Source: Streptomyces filamentosus (GTDB lineage Bacteria > Actinomycetota > Actinomycetes > Streptomycetales > Streptomycetaceae). Taken from it: a DNA stretch of 64,000 nt. The notes under the pieces are model-generated. The model did not search any database. It was given only the letters and a program-made list of their open reading frames with translations, and was not told where the DNA came from. The stretch lies in assembly GCF_014654895.1 (NCBI RefSeq), contig NZ_BNBE01000002.1, positions 1,674,001 to 1,738,000 on the forward strand. Direction: 5' to 3'. This document shows, in pieces, positions 25,326 to 33,296 of the stretch. Within the stretch, counting starts at the first letter, position 1. The number at the start of each line of letters is the position of its first letter. Both the position numbers and the translations under genes were made by a program.

Positions 25326-26666
25326 TCATCCGTACACCGCCTCGGGCGATCCGTTGCCGGACCATGATGGGGTGGGCCAGGTCGGGCGGTACGGGTCGTC
25401 GACGATCCACCCATGCCAGGCCGGGTCGCGGAGCTCTCCGGTGTTCTCGTCGACCACGCCCTCGGGCACCAGCCGCAGCCGCGCCCGTCCGGTCCGGTGA
25501 CGCTCGACGGCGCGCTGTGCGCGCGCGGTGAGCCATTCCCGGTAGTAGCGCCGCTGATCGCCGTGGCGTTTGCGGCGCCGCTCCCCCAGGCCCGCGGTGC
25601 CGCGGTCGCGAGCGACTTGCCGAAGCTGGTCGGGGTCAGGGCGAAGGCCTCCGTCGCCGGCAAGGTGGCGGGGCAGGTAGACCAGGCCGTCGGCTTCCTC
25701 GGCCAGACCGTCCTCGACAAGCTTGTCCACGCGGCGGCGGACTGTGGTGCGGTGCAGGCCGGTCACCGCGGCCAGGTGCACGATGTCGAGGCCGTCAAGC
25801 GGGTCGAGGGCGGCGAGGATCCGGGCGCCGGACGTGCCGTGGGCGTAGTGGTGACAGGCGTCCGAGCCCATCACCGTGCCCAGCGCGCGGGTGCTGACCT
25901 CCCGATCCGTGTGCGCCTCCGGGACACCCTCTGCCCCCCTCTCCCCCGGAGCTGAACGGTGTCCCGGGCGCGCACAGGACTCTTCGGCTTCTCCTGGGAT
26001 CTGCAGGGACCAGGTCGAGCTGCGCTCACCGGCGCCGGCCGTGACCAGGGACAGCCACCCGGCGGCGCGGAGGCGGGCGTTGCTGGCTTCCACGGTCGAG
26101 CGGGCGCAGCCCATCAGCTCGGCCAGCTGCCGCACCGACACCTCGTGCTCGAGTCCGCCGGCCTCTTCAGCGAGCTGCAGCCGCGCGGTGAGGTTCTTCT
26201 GATCCGTGCCACCGCGGAGCCCCGGCCACACAACGGCCTCAACGGCGGCTCGAAGGCGGGCGATCGCCACCATGGCATCGGCCCGGCACACGATCGCCCC
26301 CGAGGTGCCGACGAACACGCGCGCCTTGTCGAGCATTCCGGCGAGTTTGCCCTCGGCGTACCGCTCGCCCTTGCGTGAACGCAGTGACCGCGCCCAGGTG
26401 CCGCCTGCGGTCGGGCGCAGCACCAGCGCCTCCCACCACTGCGCGAAGGTCCACTCCCGGCCGGGCTGGGACACCGCGACCGCCAGGGCCATCGTCAACC
26501 GGTACCCGGAATCGGCGGCCGTCCTGCCCGCGTAGCGGCCCTCGGTGTCGCCTTCCAGCAGCAGTCGGCGCGCCCTCCCCGAGAGGCCGGGCAACGCTTC
26601 CACCCATTCGGTCAACGACGGCCGCCGTACGGGCCGCTGCGCGAGGACGCGTCCGGGACGGTTCAT
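25326..26666 (-). CDS. winged-helix/HTH protein, second gene of replication-type pair
   Basis: A protein of 446 residues with two separate HTH-like stretches: VSVRQLAELMGCARSTVEAS near residues 176-195 and IVHLAAVTGLHRTTVRRRVD near 298-317. The C-terminus is strongly basic (RRRKRHGDQRRYYREWL). It overlaps the upstream 879-residue gene as ATGA. Paired, translationally coupled HTH proteins of this sort are found in actinomycete plasmid replication loci, so I infer a role in replication initiation or its control. No primase, helicase or nuclease motif is visible. Confidence 0.6.
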   Translation of the reverse strand: MNRPGRVLAQRPVRRPSLTEWVEALPGLSGRARRLLLEGDTEGRYAGRTAADSGYRLTMALAVAVSQPGREWTFAQWWEALVLRPTAGGTWARSLRSRKGERYAEGKLAGMLDKARVFVGTSGAIVCRADAMVAIARLRAAVEAVVWPGLRGGTDQKNLTARLQLAEEAGGLEHEVSVRQLAELMGCARSTVEASNARLRAAGWLSLVTAGAGERSSTWSLQIPGEAEESCARPGHRSAPGERGAEGVPEAHTDREVSTRALGTVMGSDACHHYAHGTSGARILAALDPLDGLDIVHLAAVTGLHRTTVRRRVDKLVEDGLAEEADGLVYLPRHLAGDGGLRPDPDQLRQVARDRGTAGLGERRRKRHGDQRRYYREWLTARAQRAVERHRTGRARLRLVPEGVVDENTGELRDPAWHGWIVDDPYRPTWPTPSWSGNGSPEAVYG

Positions 26667-29299
26667 GCCCCCACCCCCGCCAGCTCTCCGCCGATCACCG
26701 GCGTGGCCGCGGAGGACGGCCGCCGTACGGACACAGCGCGCTCCCGTGGCGCCGGGCGGATCAGGGCACGAACCTGAGCGGCCGCCTGCGCATGCCAGTC
26801 TGGCTCCGCATCCACCTCCGCCAACCGGGCGGACCGCAGCATGCGCAACCGGGCGTCCAGGAGCGTCTGCGCCGTGTTGAACCGCACCCTCTGGGCCGTC
26901 TCCTCCGCAACCTCGCGGGCCTCGTCGAGGCTGCCGTGGAGATGGCTGCGCCGCATCTCGGTGGCGAAGACCTTCTCGTACTCGGCCTGGACCGGCGCCT
27001 GGTAGGCGAACTTGTTCACCGCCCGCCGCCGCAGGGCGGCCAGCTGGAGTTCCGCGGCCAGCCGGGCCGCGAGCGCCACCGATTCGGGGAAGACGCTGCC
27101 GCCCGCAGCCAGCAGATCCCCTACCGCCTGGTCGACCGCGCCACGCATCTCACCCTCGGTCCTGCGAACGACCTCGAGCTGGCGAGCCTCACCGCTCATC
27201 CCCCAAGTGGCTACGGCCACGTCGACGGCCTCGGTCACCAGCTCCTCGACGCGCCGCTCATCACGGCACCGGCCGCACATCCCGGCCGACTCCGGCTTCC
27301 CGCACACCTCGCACGCGAGCGCCTGCCGCGCAGCCTCCTGAACCACGTACCGATCACGCTGCTCGACCCAAACCCGCTCACGAGCCTTCCTCTCCTGGAG
27401 AGCCTGCTCATGGCGGACTGCCGCAAAAGCGGCCTCCTGGTGCCAGCACGCGTTCAGCTCCGCCTCGAACGCAGACCGGTCGACCCGCCCACCGGTCAAG
27501 GCCGTGGTGGCCTTGGTGAAGGCGCGGGCCCGCAGCGCTCGTCCGTCCAGGACCAGCATCTGGCACGCGGTGCAGTCGGCCCGGGTATCCATCCGCCGCC
27601 CGTCGTCGCACCGGCGATCGGGGCACACCGACCGGCGTGGCAGAGCACGGCCGACCAGCCAGCCCACCGGGTCGTTGATGGGCACCGTGCCCTGCTCGGC
27701 CAGCCGGCGCTTGAACCTCTCCCGCAGGATCCGCTCGGCATCCACCTCCGGCCCGCACGCTCCCGAGATCTCGTAGAGCTGGGCCCGCACCACCTTCGTT
27801 ACGTACCGCCGAGTCGTCAGCCGGTCCAGCCGCCCCCACACCATGGCCACCGGCTCCAGCACGCGCTCCAGCCCCTTGGGCACCTGAGCCCACACAGGCG
27901 GCGGCCCACCCGACACAGCCCTCCATGCCTGGAGAGTCCACACCGCAGCCGACGCCTCCGACTCCCTCTCCGCCAGCAGCAGATCCGGGTTCTCCCCGCG
28001 CAGCGGGCCATCCTCACCGCCGACGACCGACACGTCACCCTGAAGATCGGGCTCCGATGCCGGGGAGTTCCCGTCCTCGCACGTGCGTACCGGCTGACGG
28101 CAGTACCCCGACGCGGCTTCGCCGGAAAACCCAAGACCACCAGCACCTTCACCACATACATCAGCCACAACCGCGTGATCGGTGTGAGAGTCTGCAGCAA
28201 CACGACTTGCCTCGAACGTCTCAAAGACGCTCTGACCTGCGAAAAGATCGATCTCAACGTCGTCGAGATCTCTGGGTGCAGTTCCGGAAGATTCCTCGGC
28301 CGTCTCCAGATCATCCCAGGACATCTGCCGCCAGCCATCTCCCTCCACCACAAGCTCGTCACCGACACCCTCGTGGCAGGCACACTGCGCATAACCCGCC
28401 GCATCATCAGCAGTCACCAGACCCGGTGAGGCGGAACTCGCGAGGTCAGCAGCATCCTGAACTGCGGCCGCGGAGCTGTGCGCGGCCGCCACGGCCGGCA
28501 GCCGGAGCTCGCTTGCAGCACCTGTCACGACTCCAGAAGCTCGAAGCCGCTCCAACACCGCCGCGGCCACGGGCACGCTGCATCCGAGCATCCGCGCCAG
28601 TGTCACGGCCGCGCGACCGTAACGAGCCACCGACTTCGCCAGCGGACCGCCCACCAACGGCACCCGACCATCTGGCCGCGCATGCAGAGCCAACAGGACC
28701 AGAGCCAGGCGATCTGAAGCCGCCCCCCTCCCCCGATGCTCAACCAGTAGACCTGGAGGCGTGGCACACCTCTCACCCCAACCCGGTGCGAATAGGCCCT
28801 CCACAAACCGCAGAAGCGTCGCCAACTCCACCTTCGACAACGCCAACGGCGCACCAACGTCCCCCCGGACCTCCCACAGAGGCTCCACCCGGTACTCGAC
28901 ACCGGTTGGCAGACCGTCGCTGCCCCGCAGTACACGCGAGGCGACAGCATCAACCTCGCGGAGAACGCTGAGCACTTCATGATCGACCGTCGACTTCGAC
29001 ACACCGAGCCACCGGCCCAACTCACGTGCCGTGATCTCAACACGGCATCTGCCGTGGCTGGCCTTCGCCATCAGCACCAGGATGCCGAGACGCACAACAT
29101 CCTTACGACCGATGAGCTTGGGATCGGTAAGCAGAGCGCGGACGGCCGTCAACAGCCGGACCTGCATCCCGCGCCCAAGCCGTAGGGCGGATTCCGGTCG
29201 AGCGGCCAGCTGGAGCTTCCCAGACCAAGCGCCGGAATGCGAAGGCTGCGATGCTGGGTACTGAGACGTTTCGGAGGGGCTTCGGCCTGCTTTAGGCAT
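26663..29299 (-). CDS. large replication-type winged-helix protein
   Basis: About 878 residues from MPKAGRSPSETSQYPASQ; an upstream in-frame start at 29368 would overlap the RNA promoter and is less likely. Near residues 50-130 a winged-helix region reads DVVRLGILVLMAKASHGRC and ARELGRWLGVSKSTVDHEVL. A second helical block, ARMLGCSVPVAAAVLERLRA, follows, then an acidic linker. A C-terminal half contains CPDRRCDDGRR, CTACQ and CEVCGKPESAGMCGRC cysteine clusters likely to bind zinc. The family is of the kind found beside parA on Streptomyces plasmids. The replication role is inferred from context. Confidence 0.6.
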   Translation of the reverse strand: MPKAGRSPSETSQYPASQPSHSGAWSGKLQLAARPESALRLGRGMQVRLLTAVRALLTDPKLIGRKDVVRLGILVLMAKASHGRCRVEITARELGRWLGVSKSTVDHEVLSVLREVDAVASRVLRGSDGLPTGVEYRVEPLWEVRGDVGAPLALSKVELATLLRFVEGLFAPGWGERCATPPGLLVEHRGRGAASDRLALVLLALHARPDGRVPLVGGPLAKSVARYGRAAVTLARMLGCSVPVAAAVLERLRASGVVTGAASELRLPAVAAAHSSAAAVQDAADLASSASPGLVTADDAAGYAQCACHEGVGDELVVEGDGWRQMSWDDLETAEESSGTAPRDLDDVEIDLFAGQSVFETFEASRVAADSHTDHAVVADVCGEGAGGLGFSGEAASGYCRQPVRTCEDGNSPASEPDLQGDVSVVGGEDGPLRGENPDLLLAERESEASAAVWTLQAWRAVSGGPPPVWAQVPKGLERVLEPVAMVWGRLDRLTTRRYVTKVVRAQLYEISGACGPEVDAERILRERFKRRLAEQGTVPINDPVGWLVGRALPRRSVCPDRRCDDGRRMDTRADCTACQMLVLDGRALRARAFTKATTALTGGRVDRSAFEAELNACWHQEAAFAAVRHEQALQERKARERVWVEQRDRYVVQEAARQALACEVCGKPESAGMCGRCRDERRVEELVTEAVDVAVATWGMSGEARQLEVVRRTEGEMRGAVDQAVGDLLAAGGSVFPESVALAARLAAELQLAALRRRAVNKFAYQAPVQAEYEKVFATEMRRSHLHGSLDEAREVAEETAQRVRFNTAQTLLDARLRMLRSARLAEVDAEPDWHAQAAAQVRALIRPAPRERAVSVRRPSSAATPVIGGELAGVGA

Positions 29300-29326
29300 G
29301 ACTGAGCCGCCCCTCGTGCGGGTAGC

Positions 29327-29332
29327 TATGAT
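29327..29332 (+). promoter_or_regulatory. -10 box TATGAT of the candidate RNA gene
   Basis: TATGAT, one mismatch from TATAAT, with a weak -35 (CTGAGC or TGAGCC) about 18 bases upstream. It puts the transcript start at about 29339, two bases before the closing helix of the RNA. Confidence 0.5.
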
Positions 29333-29338
29333 CTGCTC

Positions 29339-29495
29339 CAGTCGAGGAGGTACGAGGGAAACCCTCATCGCCGACCGGCACCGCCTGCGGAGGTTGGGAG
29401 GCCGGATGCGCGACGGGTATTCAGCTAGGGATGGGGAGCGAAGCTCACCTCCTCGACGTGACTGGCCCGGGATTGAGGAGTCCCGGGCCAGTTCT
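29339..29495 (+). ncRNA. candidate structured small RNA, about 155 nt
   Basis: The sequence folds into a closed multi-branch shape. P1 is an exact 11-bp helix joining 29341-29351 (GTCGAGGAGGT) to 29447-29457 (ACCTCCTCGAC). Inside it, P2 is GAGGG-AAA-CCCTC (29354-29366), P3 pairs CCGGC 29375-29379 with GCCGG 29401-29405, and P4 is GAGC-GAA-GCTC (29436-29446) abutting P1. A TATGAT box lies just upstream and a 12-bp terminator three bases downstream. It runs divergently from the large replication-type gene. It matches no RNA family I recognise (not tmRNA, SRP, RNase P or 6S by motif). Confidence 0.6.
29461..29492 (+). terminator. intrinsic-type terminator after the candidate RNA
   Basis: A perfect 12-bp stem ACTGGCCCGGGA (29461-29472) with TCCCGGGCCAGT (29481-29492), eight-base loop. 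Only a short T-containing tail (TCTGTG), as is usual in Streptomyces. It could also stop messages coming from the convergent gene at 29548. Confidence 0.7.
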
Positions 29496-29547
29496 GTGCA
29501 TGATTCGGGTCGATCTCGACCGAGTTACCTGAGATGTGACGGCGATG

Positions 29548-30003
29548 TCACGCGTCAGCCTTCTCTGAGGTCTCGCTTGCGAGAAGACGCTGACTCGGTA
29601 GCTCGTTGAACCACCGACCCAATGGCGCGTAGTAGAACGGTTGTTCGGCCAGCTTGAAGAACGCCAAGGCCTTGGGTCCTGGGCCGGAGACGAGTTCGCA
29701 CCCCGTCTGGTGAACGAAGAGGCCAGTGTCGTCGTGCATATCGTCTGGAAGCGCTGCTCGAGCGGTCTCGATCGTTATGGCTTCCCATACCCGCAGGCCC
29801 TGGTCCTTGTTCGCCGGCCGGCGCTCCTCAGGCCAGACGAGGCGTTTCAAGGCCCCGTAGAGGCGCACAAGAACAATGTCCGTTTCCACGGTGTGCTGAG
29901 CATCGATCACTCCTTCCTCTGCGGCATCTCGGGCCACCTTGGGCAGGACATGTGCTTCCTGGGCCAGGGCGCGGAGTGACCAACCGCTGGGCGCCGTGCT
30001 CAT
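29548..30003 (-). CDS. hypothetical plasmid-core protein
   Basis: A protein of 151 residues, MSTAPSGWSLRALAQEAHVL then PKVARDAAEEGVID, an opening that could form a helix-turn-helix. The rest has no recognised domain (FYYAPLGRWFNELPSQRLLA near the end). ATG 30003 follows GAGGA with six-base spacing. Codon bias is weaker than in the metabolic genes, as in the neighbouring par genes. It lies between the candidate RNA and the par operon, all pointing the same way as rep and par. A copy-control or maintenance role is possible but not shown. Confidence 0.65.
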   Translation of the reverse strand: MSTAPSGWSLRALAQEAHVLPKVARDAAEEGVIDAQHTVETDIVLVRLYGALKRLVWPEERRPANKDQGLRVWEAITIETARAALPDDMHDDTGLFVHQTGCELVSGPGPKALAFFKLAEQPFYYAPLGRWFNELPSQRLLASETSEKADA

Positions 30004-30347
30004 GAACAGTCCTCGCTTTCAATCAAGAGCATCCTACTCGCCGATCAGGCATGGAGTGGTAATGACAGAACCACCGTGTGTCGGATCTTCAGATCAGTTA
30101 CCCCGGCACTCGCGCGCAAAATCAGCTCAAACCTGCATAGATGGTGCGGTCGCGATGTGAATGCTTGGGAGTGTCAGAGGCGCGTTGGACCTGGGGTGAG
30201 AGTGACAGTGCCATAGCGAGTGATGCTGGGGAGACGGTCGATAGGCGGCGAAGAAGTCCGGAAGAGCGCCAGGCGATGTGTATCGACGCATGCAAGGTCG
30301 GATGACTTAGTGCGTGCGTGGAAGTATGTGAATAAGTGAGCAGATGG
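30004..30347. other. non-coding spacer 3' of the par operon
   Basis: About 340 bases with lower GC and purine-rich plus strand (GTGAGAGTGACAGTG, GGCGGCGAAGAAGTCCGG), no credible frame. It carries one copy of the 22-bp repeat at 30311-30332. Its base composition is like the long spacer at 33.3-34.3 kb on the other side of par. Confidence 0.45.
30311..30332 (+). repeat. 22-bp repeat, copy 1 (one mismatch)
   Basis: TGCGTGCGTGGAAGTATGTG then AA. It differs by a single base (G for A) from the two exact copies at 34056 and 34205. It lies 16 bases before the par terminator. Confidence 0.7.
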
Positions 30348-30390
30348 CAGCAGGGGTGGCCCGACCTTCTGGGTCGGGCCACCCCTGCTG
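30348..30390 (-). terminator. strong terminator of the par operon
   Basis: A perfect 19-bp inverted repeat (30348-30366 and 30372-30390) around a five-base loop, TTCTG. It begins eight bases after the stop codon of the parB-position gene. It is symmetric and could work in both directions. Confidence 0.88.
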
Positions 30391-30398
30391 AGTAACGT

Positions 30399-31859
30399 TT
30401 ACCGAGTGGGGAGGAAGGGCCCCTCCCTGTCGGCATCATCAAGGAAGCGATCCACCGCTGCCGAGACGACGTCGAGGATGAGACCTCCGCTTCCGGCGCC
30501 GCGCTGACCGCGCAGATGACGCTTGAGCCCCTTGAGGAACTTATACATCTCGGGCGATACACCGGCCTGGATGCTTACACCAGGCGGGTGCTCGCCGGAC
30601 CACCTGTCGATGAGCCACTCGTTGGCCATGGCCGCAAGCTCCTCGGGACTCTTGTCCTTCACCAACTTCAGTGCGGCGTCGAGGTAGTGCCCAGGCATGA
30701 GATTGCGCTCGGAAGACAGCGCATCATCATCAGCCTTGTTGAGGAGCCGCGTCTTGGTCTCTCCCTCGATGCGGCCAGACCAGGTGGGCCAGTCACGGGC
30801 TGTCCTGTGCTTTATGAACGAAGCCAATACGGCGGCCTGCATCGGAGGCTTCGTGTCGGCAGCCTTCTTGCGAGTGCGTGCCCTCAGCGCCGACTCTGCC
30901 GAAGATCTGGAACCATCGTTTCGGCGGCGGCTCCCAGATGGCGGCATCACTGCAGCCTGCAGTCGGTCAGGTGCTGAGGCCACCTCCGCAGATTCGCTGG
31001 CAGGGCTTGCCTTGAGGGCCTGGGTCTCGGCCTCGGCCTGGGTCTCGGCCTCGACCTGGGTCTCGACCTGGGTCTCGGCCTCGACCTCGACCTGGTCCTG
31101 GGTCTCGGCCTCGGCCTGGGTCTCGGCCTCGGCCTGGGTCTCGGCCTGGGTCTCGGCCTGGGTCTCGGCCTCGGCCTGGGTCTCGGCCTGGGTCTCGGCC
31201 TGGGTCTCGGCCTGGGTCTCGGCCTGGGTCTCGGCCTGGGTCTCGGCCTGGGTCTCGGCCTGGGTCTCGGCCTGGGTCTCGGCCTGGGTCTCGGCCTGGG
31301 TCTCGGCCTGGGTCTCGGCCTGGGTCTCGGCCTGGGTCTCGGCCTGGGTCTCGGCCTGGGTCTCGGCCTGGGTCTCGGCCTGGGTCTCGGCCTGGGTCTC
31401 GGCCTGGGTCTCGGCCTGGGTCTCGGCCTCGGTCTCGGCCTCGACCTCGACCTGGTCCTGGGTCTCGGCCTCGGTCTCGGCCTCGACCTGGGTCTCGGCC
31501 TCAGTCTCGACCTGGGTCTCGGTCTGGAGGATGGCTTCGTTCTCACGAGACAGGAACGGTGAGGGAACGAGATGCCGGGCCTCAGGGGCGCCCGATGCCA
31601 ACACCGGCAGCCCGGGAGTGCCGGCGTCGTCCCCATCGTTCGACTCAGGAGAGTAGTTGTCGAGCGAGAGGCTGGGCGGCACGATGGCTGTAGCCGCACC
31701 CTCTCGTCGCTCGGACTCGGCAGCGTCGTCTCCCAGGAATCCCCCCTCAGTGGCGTCGTTGCCGACGTGCTCGATGGCGCTGAAGTCGAAGGCGCGCGCC
31801 TTACCGCGCCCCTTCCTCCGGGAGGGCTTTGCCGTTGACTCCTCCGACGAAGATGTCAT
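30399..31859 (-). CDS. ParA partner (ParB-position protein) with AETQ repeat tract
   Basis: A protein of 486 residues in three parts. The N-terminal 110 residues are basic then Ser/Asp-rich. Residues about 110-285 are a low-complexity tract with roughly 20 uninterrupted AETQ tetrapeptides plus variants (AETE, VETQ, DQVE), probably one long charged helix. The C-terminal 200 residues are basic, including SALRARTRKKAADTKPPMQA, and end with VSPEMYKFLKGLKRHLRGQR then GGLILDVVSAAVDRFLDD, a shape resembling a small DNA-binding partition domain. It overlaps parA as ATGA and is followed by a terminator. By position it should load on the centromere and stimulate ParA. It lacks the canonical ParB HTH and CTPase motifs. 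Confidence 0.7.
   Translation of the reverse strand: MTSSSEESTAKPSRRKGRGKARAFDFSAIEHVGNDATEGGFLGDDAAESERREGAATAIVPPSLSLDNYSPESNDGDDAGTPGLPVLASGAPEARHLVPSPFLSRENEAILQTETQVETEAETQVEAETEAETQDQVEVEAETEAETQAETQAETQAETQAETQAETQAETQAETQAETQAETQAETQAETQAETQAETQAETQAETQAETQAETQAETQAETQAETQAEAETQAETQAETQAEAETQAEAETQDQVEVEAETQVETQVEAETQAEAETQALKASPASESAEVASAPDRLQAAVMPPSGSRRRNDGSRSSAESALRARTRKKAADTKPPMQAAVLASFIKHRTARDWPTWSGRIEGETKTRLLNKADDDALSSERNLMPGHYLDAALKLVKDKSPEELAAMANEWLIDRWSGEHPPGVSIQAGVSPEMYKFLKGLKRHLRGQRGAGSGGLILDVVSAAVDRFLDDADREGPFLPTR
31017..31530 (-). repeat. 12-bp tandem repeat inside the parA partner gene
   Basis: The unit GTCTCGGCCTGG (plus strand) is repeated in phase for about 500 bases, with an uninterrupted core at about 31190-31430 and variant units (GACCTC, CTCGGTC) at both ends. 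Each unit encodes one tetrapeptide, mostly AETQ. Such a tract should gain and lose units by slippage. Confidence 0.9.
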
Positions 31860-32701
31860 GACAGGCCTCGAATCCGGTCGATGATCTCGACGGTGAGGTC
31901 TTCAAACCAGCCGCTTGCGGCGTAGCTGGGCTCATCAATGACGATGGGCCGACTGATGCCGTATGAAGCGGAGATCTGCGGGCTCGTCCTGATTTCCTTC
32001 GTGAAGGGTGCGAGGTCGTGCTTGTTGAGGAAGGTGTCAACGGCGTCTGCTTCGTCAGTGCGCTTCGACGGAGGCTGGGCCTCGTTGATCACAGTTCCGA
32101 GGAAGACGGGGCGGCAGGCGCCTCCCGTGCGCTCTGGGACCTTGGCCACGTTGTTTCGAACCACGCGCGCCCCGTCCGCCGTTGCGAGCCGCGGGTTGCA
32201 GACGGCGATCACGTAGTCGCCGGCAGCAAGGGCCACGGAGGCTAGGGCGTCGGCGGAGGGCGGGGTGTCGACGATGATGAAGTCGAAGTCGTCCTGCAGC
32301 GTGAGAAGGAGATGGCGAAGGCTTGACACCGCCTCCCAACCTCGCTTGGCAATTTCGGTGCGAGCGCGGTCAGTTACGTTCATCACCGAGCCGATGACGC
32401 TGAGCGTGCCGGGGTTCTCGAAGTCCTTGAGTAGGACGCTCCTGTCCGCCATGCGGCTTCCCAGGGGCGTCATGCTTGCAAGATCGTCTGCATCGACCGC
32501 ATCGATGTAGTCGAGCAGGGCGCTCCCGATGTCCTGAGGCTTACGCGCGAACGCGCCCAAGGAAACACCTAGCTGACCCTGGAGCTCAAGGTCGACCATG
32601 CCAACGCGGGCTCCCCCGCTGGCAAGACTTGAACCGATGTTGGCGGACGTCGTGGTTTTACCCACTCCACCCTTTTGGCTGGCGAGGACGATGACCTTCA
32701 T
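31856..32701 (-). CDS. parA: ParA-type partition ATPase
   Basis: A protein of 281 residues. The deviant Walker A KGGVGKTT is at residues 10-17, followed by MVDLELQGQLGVSLG (D-x-D-P-Q-G-N region, here with ELQGQ). DFIIVDTPPSADALASVAL forms Walker B, and DYVIAVCNPRLATADGARVV the switch region. There is no N-terminal HTH, so it is of the short (type Ib-like) ParA class. It uses ATP-dependent nucleoid binding to separate plasmid copies. A ribosome site AAAGG lies five bases before ATG 32701. It is coupled to its partner by ATGA. The 307 bases upstream hold its promoter and no gene. Confidence 0.92.
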   Translation of the reverse strand: MKVIVLASQKGGVGKTTTSANIGSSLASGGARVGMVDLELQGQLGVSLGAFARKPQDIGSALLDYIDAVDADDLASMTPLGSRMADRSVLLKDFENPGTLSVIGSVMNVTDRARTEIAKRGWEAVSSLRHLLLTLQDDFDFIIVDTPPSADALASVALAAGDYVIAVCNPRLATADGARVVRNNVAKVPERTGGACRPVFLGTVINEAQPPSKRTDEADAVDTFLNKHDLAPFTKEIRTSPQISASYGISRPIVIDEPSYAASGWFEDLTVEIIDRIRGLS

Positions 32702-33008
32702 GGGTGCCTTTCTCCCATCCCCCTAGATGCCTCGCCCTAGCTGTTCGCTTCCTGCCGACGTCGATGGGGGTTGGGACTGACAGATTCACGGTGACGGCCA
32801 AAAGGTTAACAGCAGTAGGGGTGCGCTCCGCATGGAAGCTGGGACTTTCAGCGTGTCGGTTGCCGGTTCCTTGGGATTGGCCGAGCCTGTCAGACTCGCA
32901 CCCGCGTGAACTGCGTGCCTTAATGTCGGATTTGCGATTTTGGTCGCTTTTCGCGATTCCGAGTCGTTGCGGCGGAAAGCGATGGTTGCTGAGAGCTCGC
33001 ACGGACGG

Positions 33009-33296
33009 GTGAGGCCGGCTGCTTGTGGGCTCGGGCTGGGGAGTGGCGGGTTGTTCGGTGGTGGCGGCGGGTGGGAGCTCGCGCTGAACGGTGACACGCC
33101 TGTGGTGAGGCCGGCTGCTTGTGGGCTCGGGCTGGGGAGTGGCGGGTTGTTCGGTGGTGGCGGCGGGTGGGAGCTCGCGCTGAACGGTGACACGCCTGTG
33201 GTGAGGCCGGCTGCTTGTGGGCTCGGGCTGGGGAGTGGCGGGTTGTTCGGTGGTGGCGGCGGGTGGGAGCTCGCGCTGAACGGTGACACGCCTGTG
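33009..33296 (+). repeat. three perfect 96-bp tandem repeats upstream of parA
   Basis: Units at 33009-33104, 33105-33200 and 33201-33296 are identical over all 96 bases. A decayed partial copy (GAGCTCGCACGGACGG) precedes the first. The unit starts GTGAGGCCGGCTGCTTGTGG and is G/T-rich on the plus strand. It is open in two frames because 96 is divisible by three, but third-position GC is well below local genes and no good start exists. The position 300 bases upstream of parA fits a partition site or iterons. Confidence 0.9.

Noticed and set aside
29339..29495. Retron-type msr/msd RNA, because of the 11-bp inverted ends
   Set aside because: No reverse transcriptase gene is near and no branching-guanosine context was recognised.
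30697..31656. Plus-strand frame encoding long WVSA repeats opposite the parA partner gene
   Set aside because: It is the reverse reading of the 12-bp repeat, has no ribosome site, and the opposite frame is coupled to parA.
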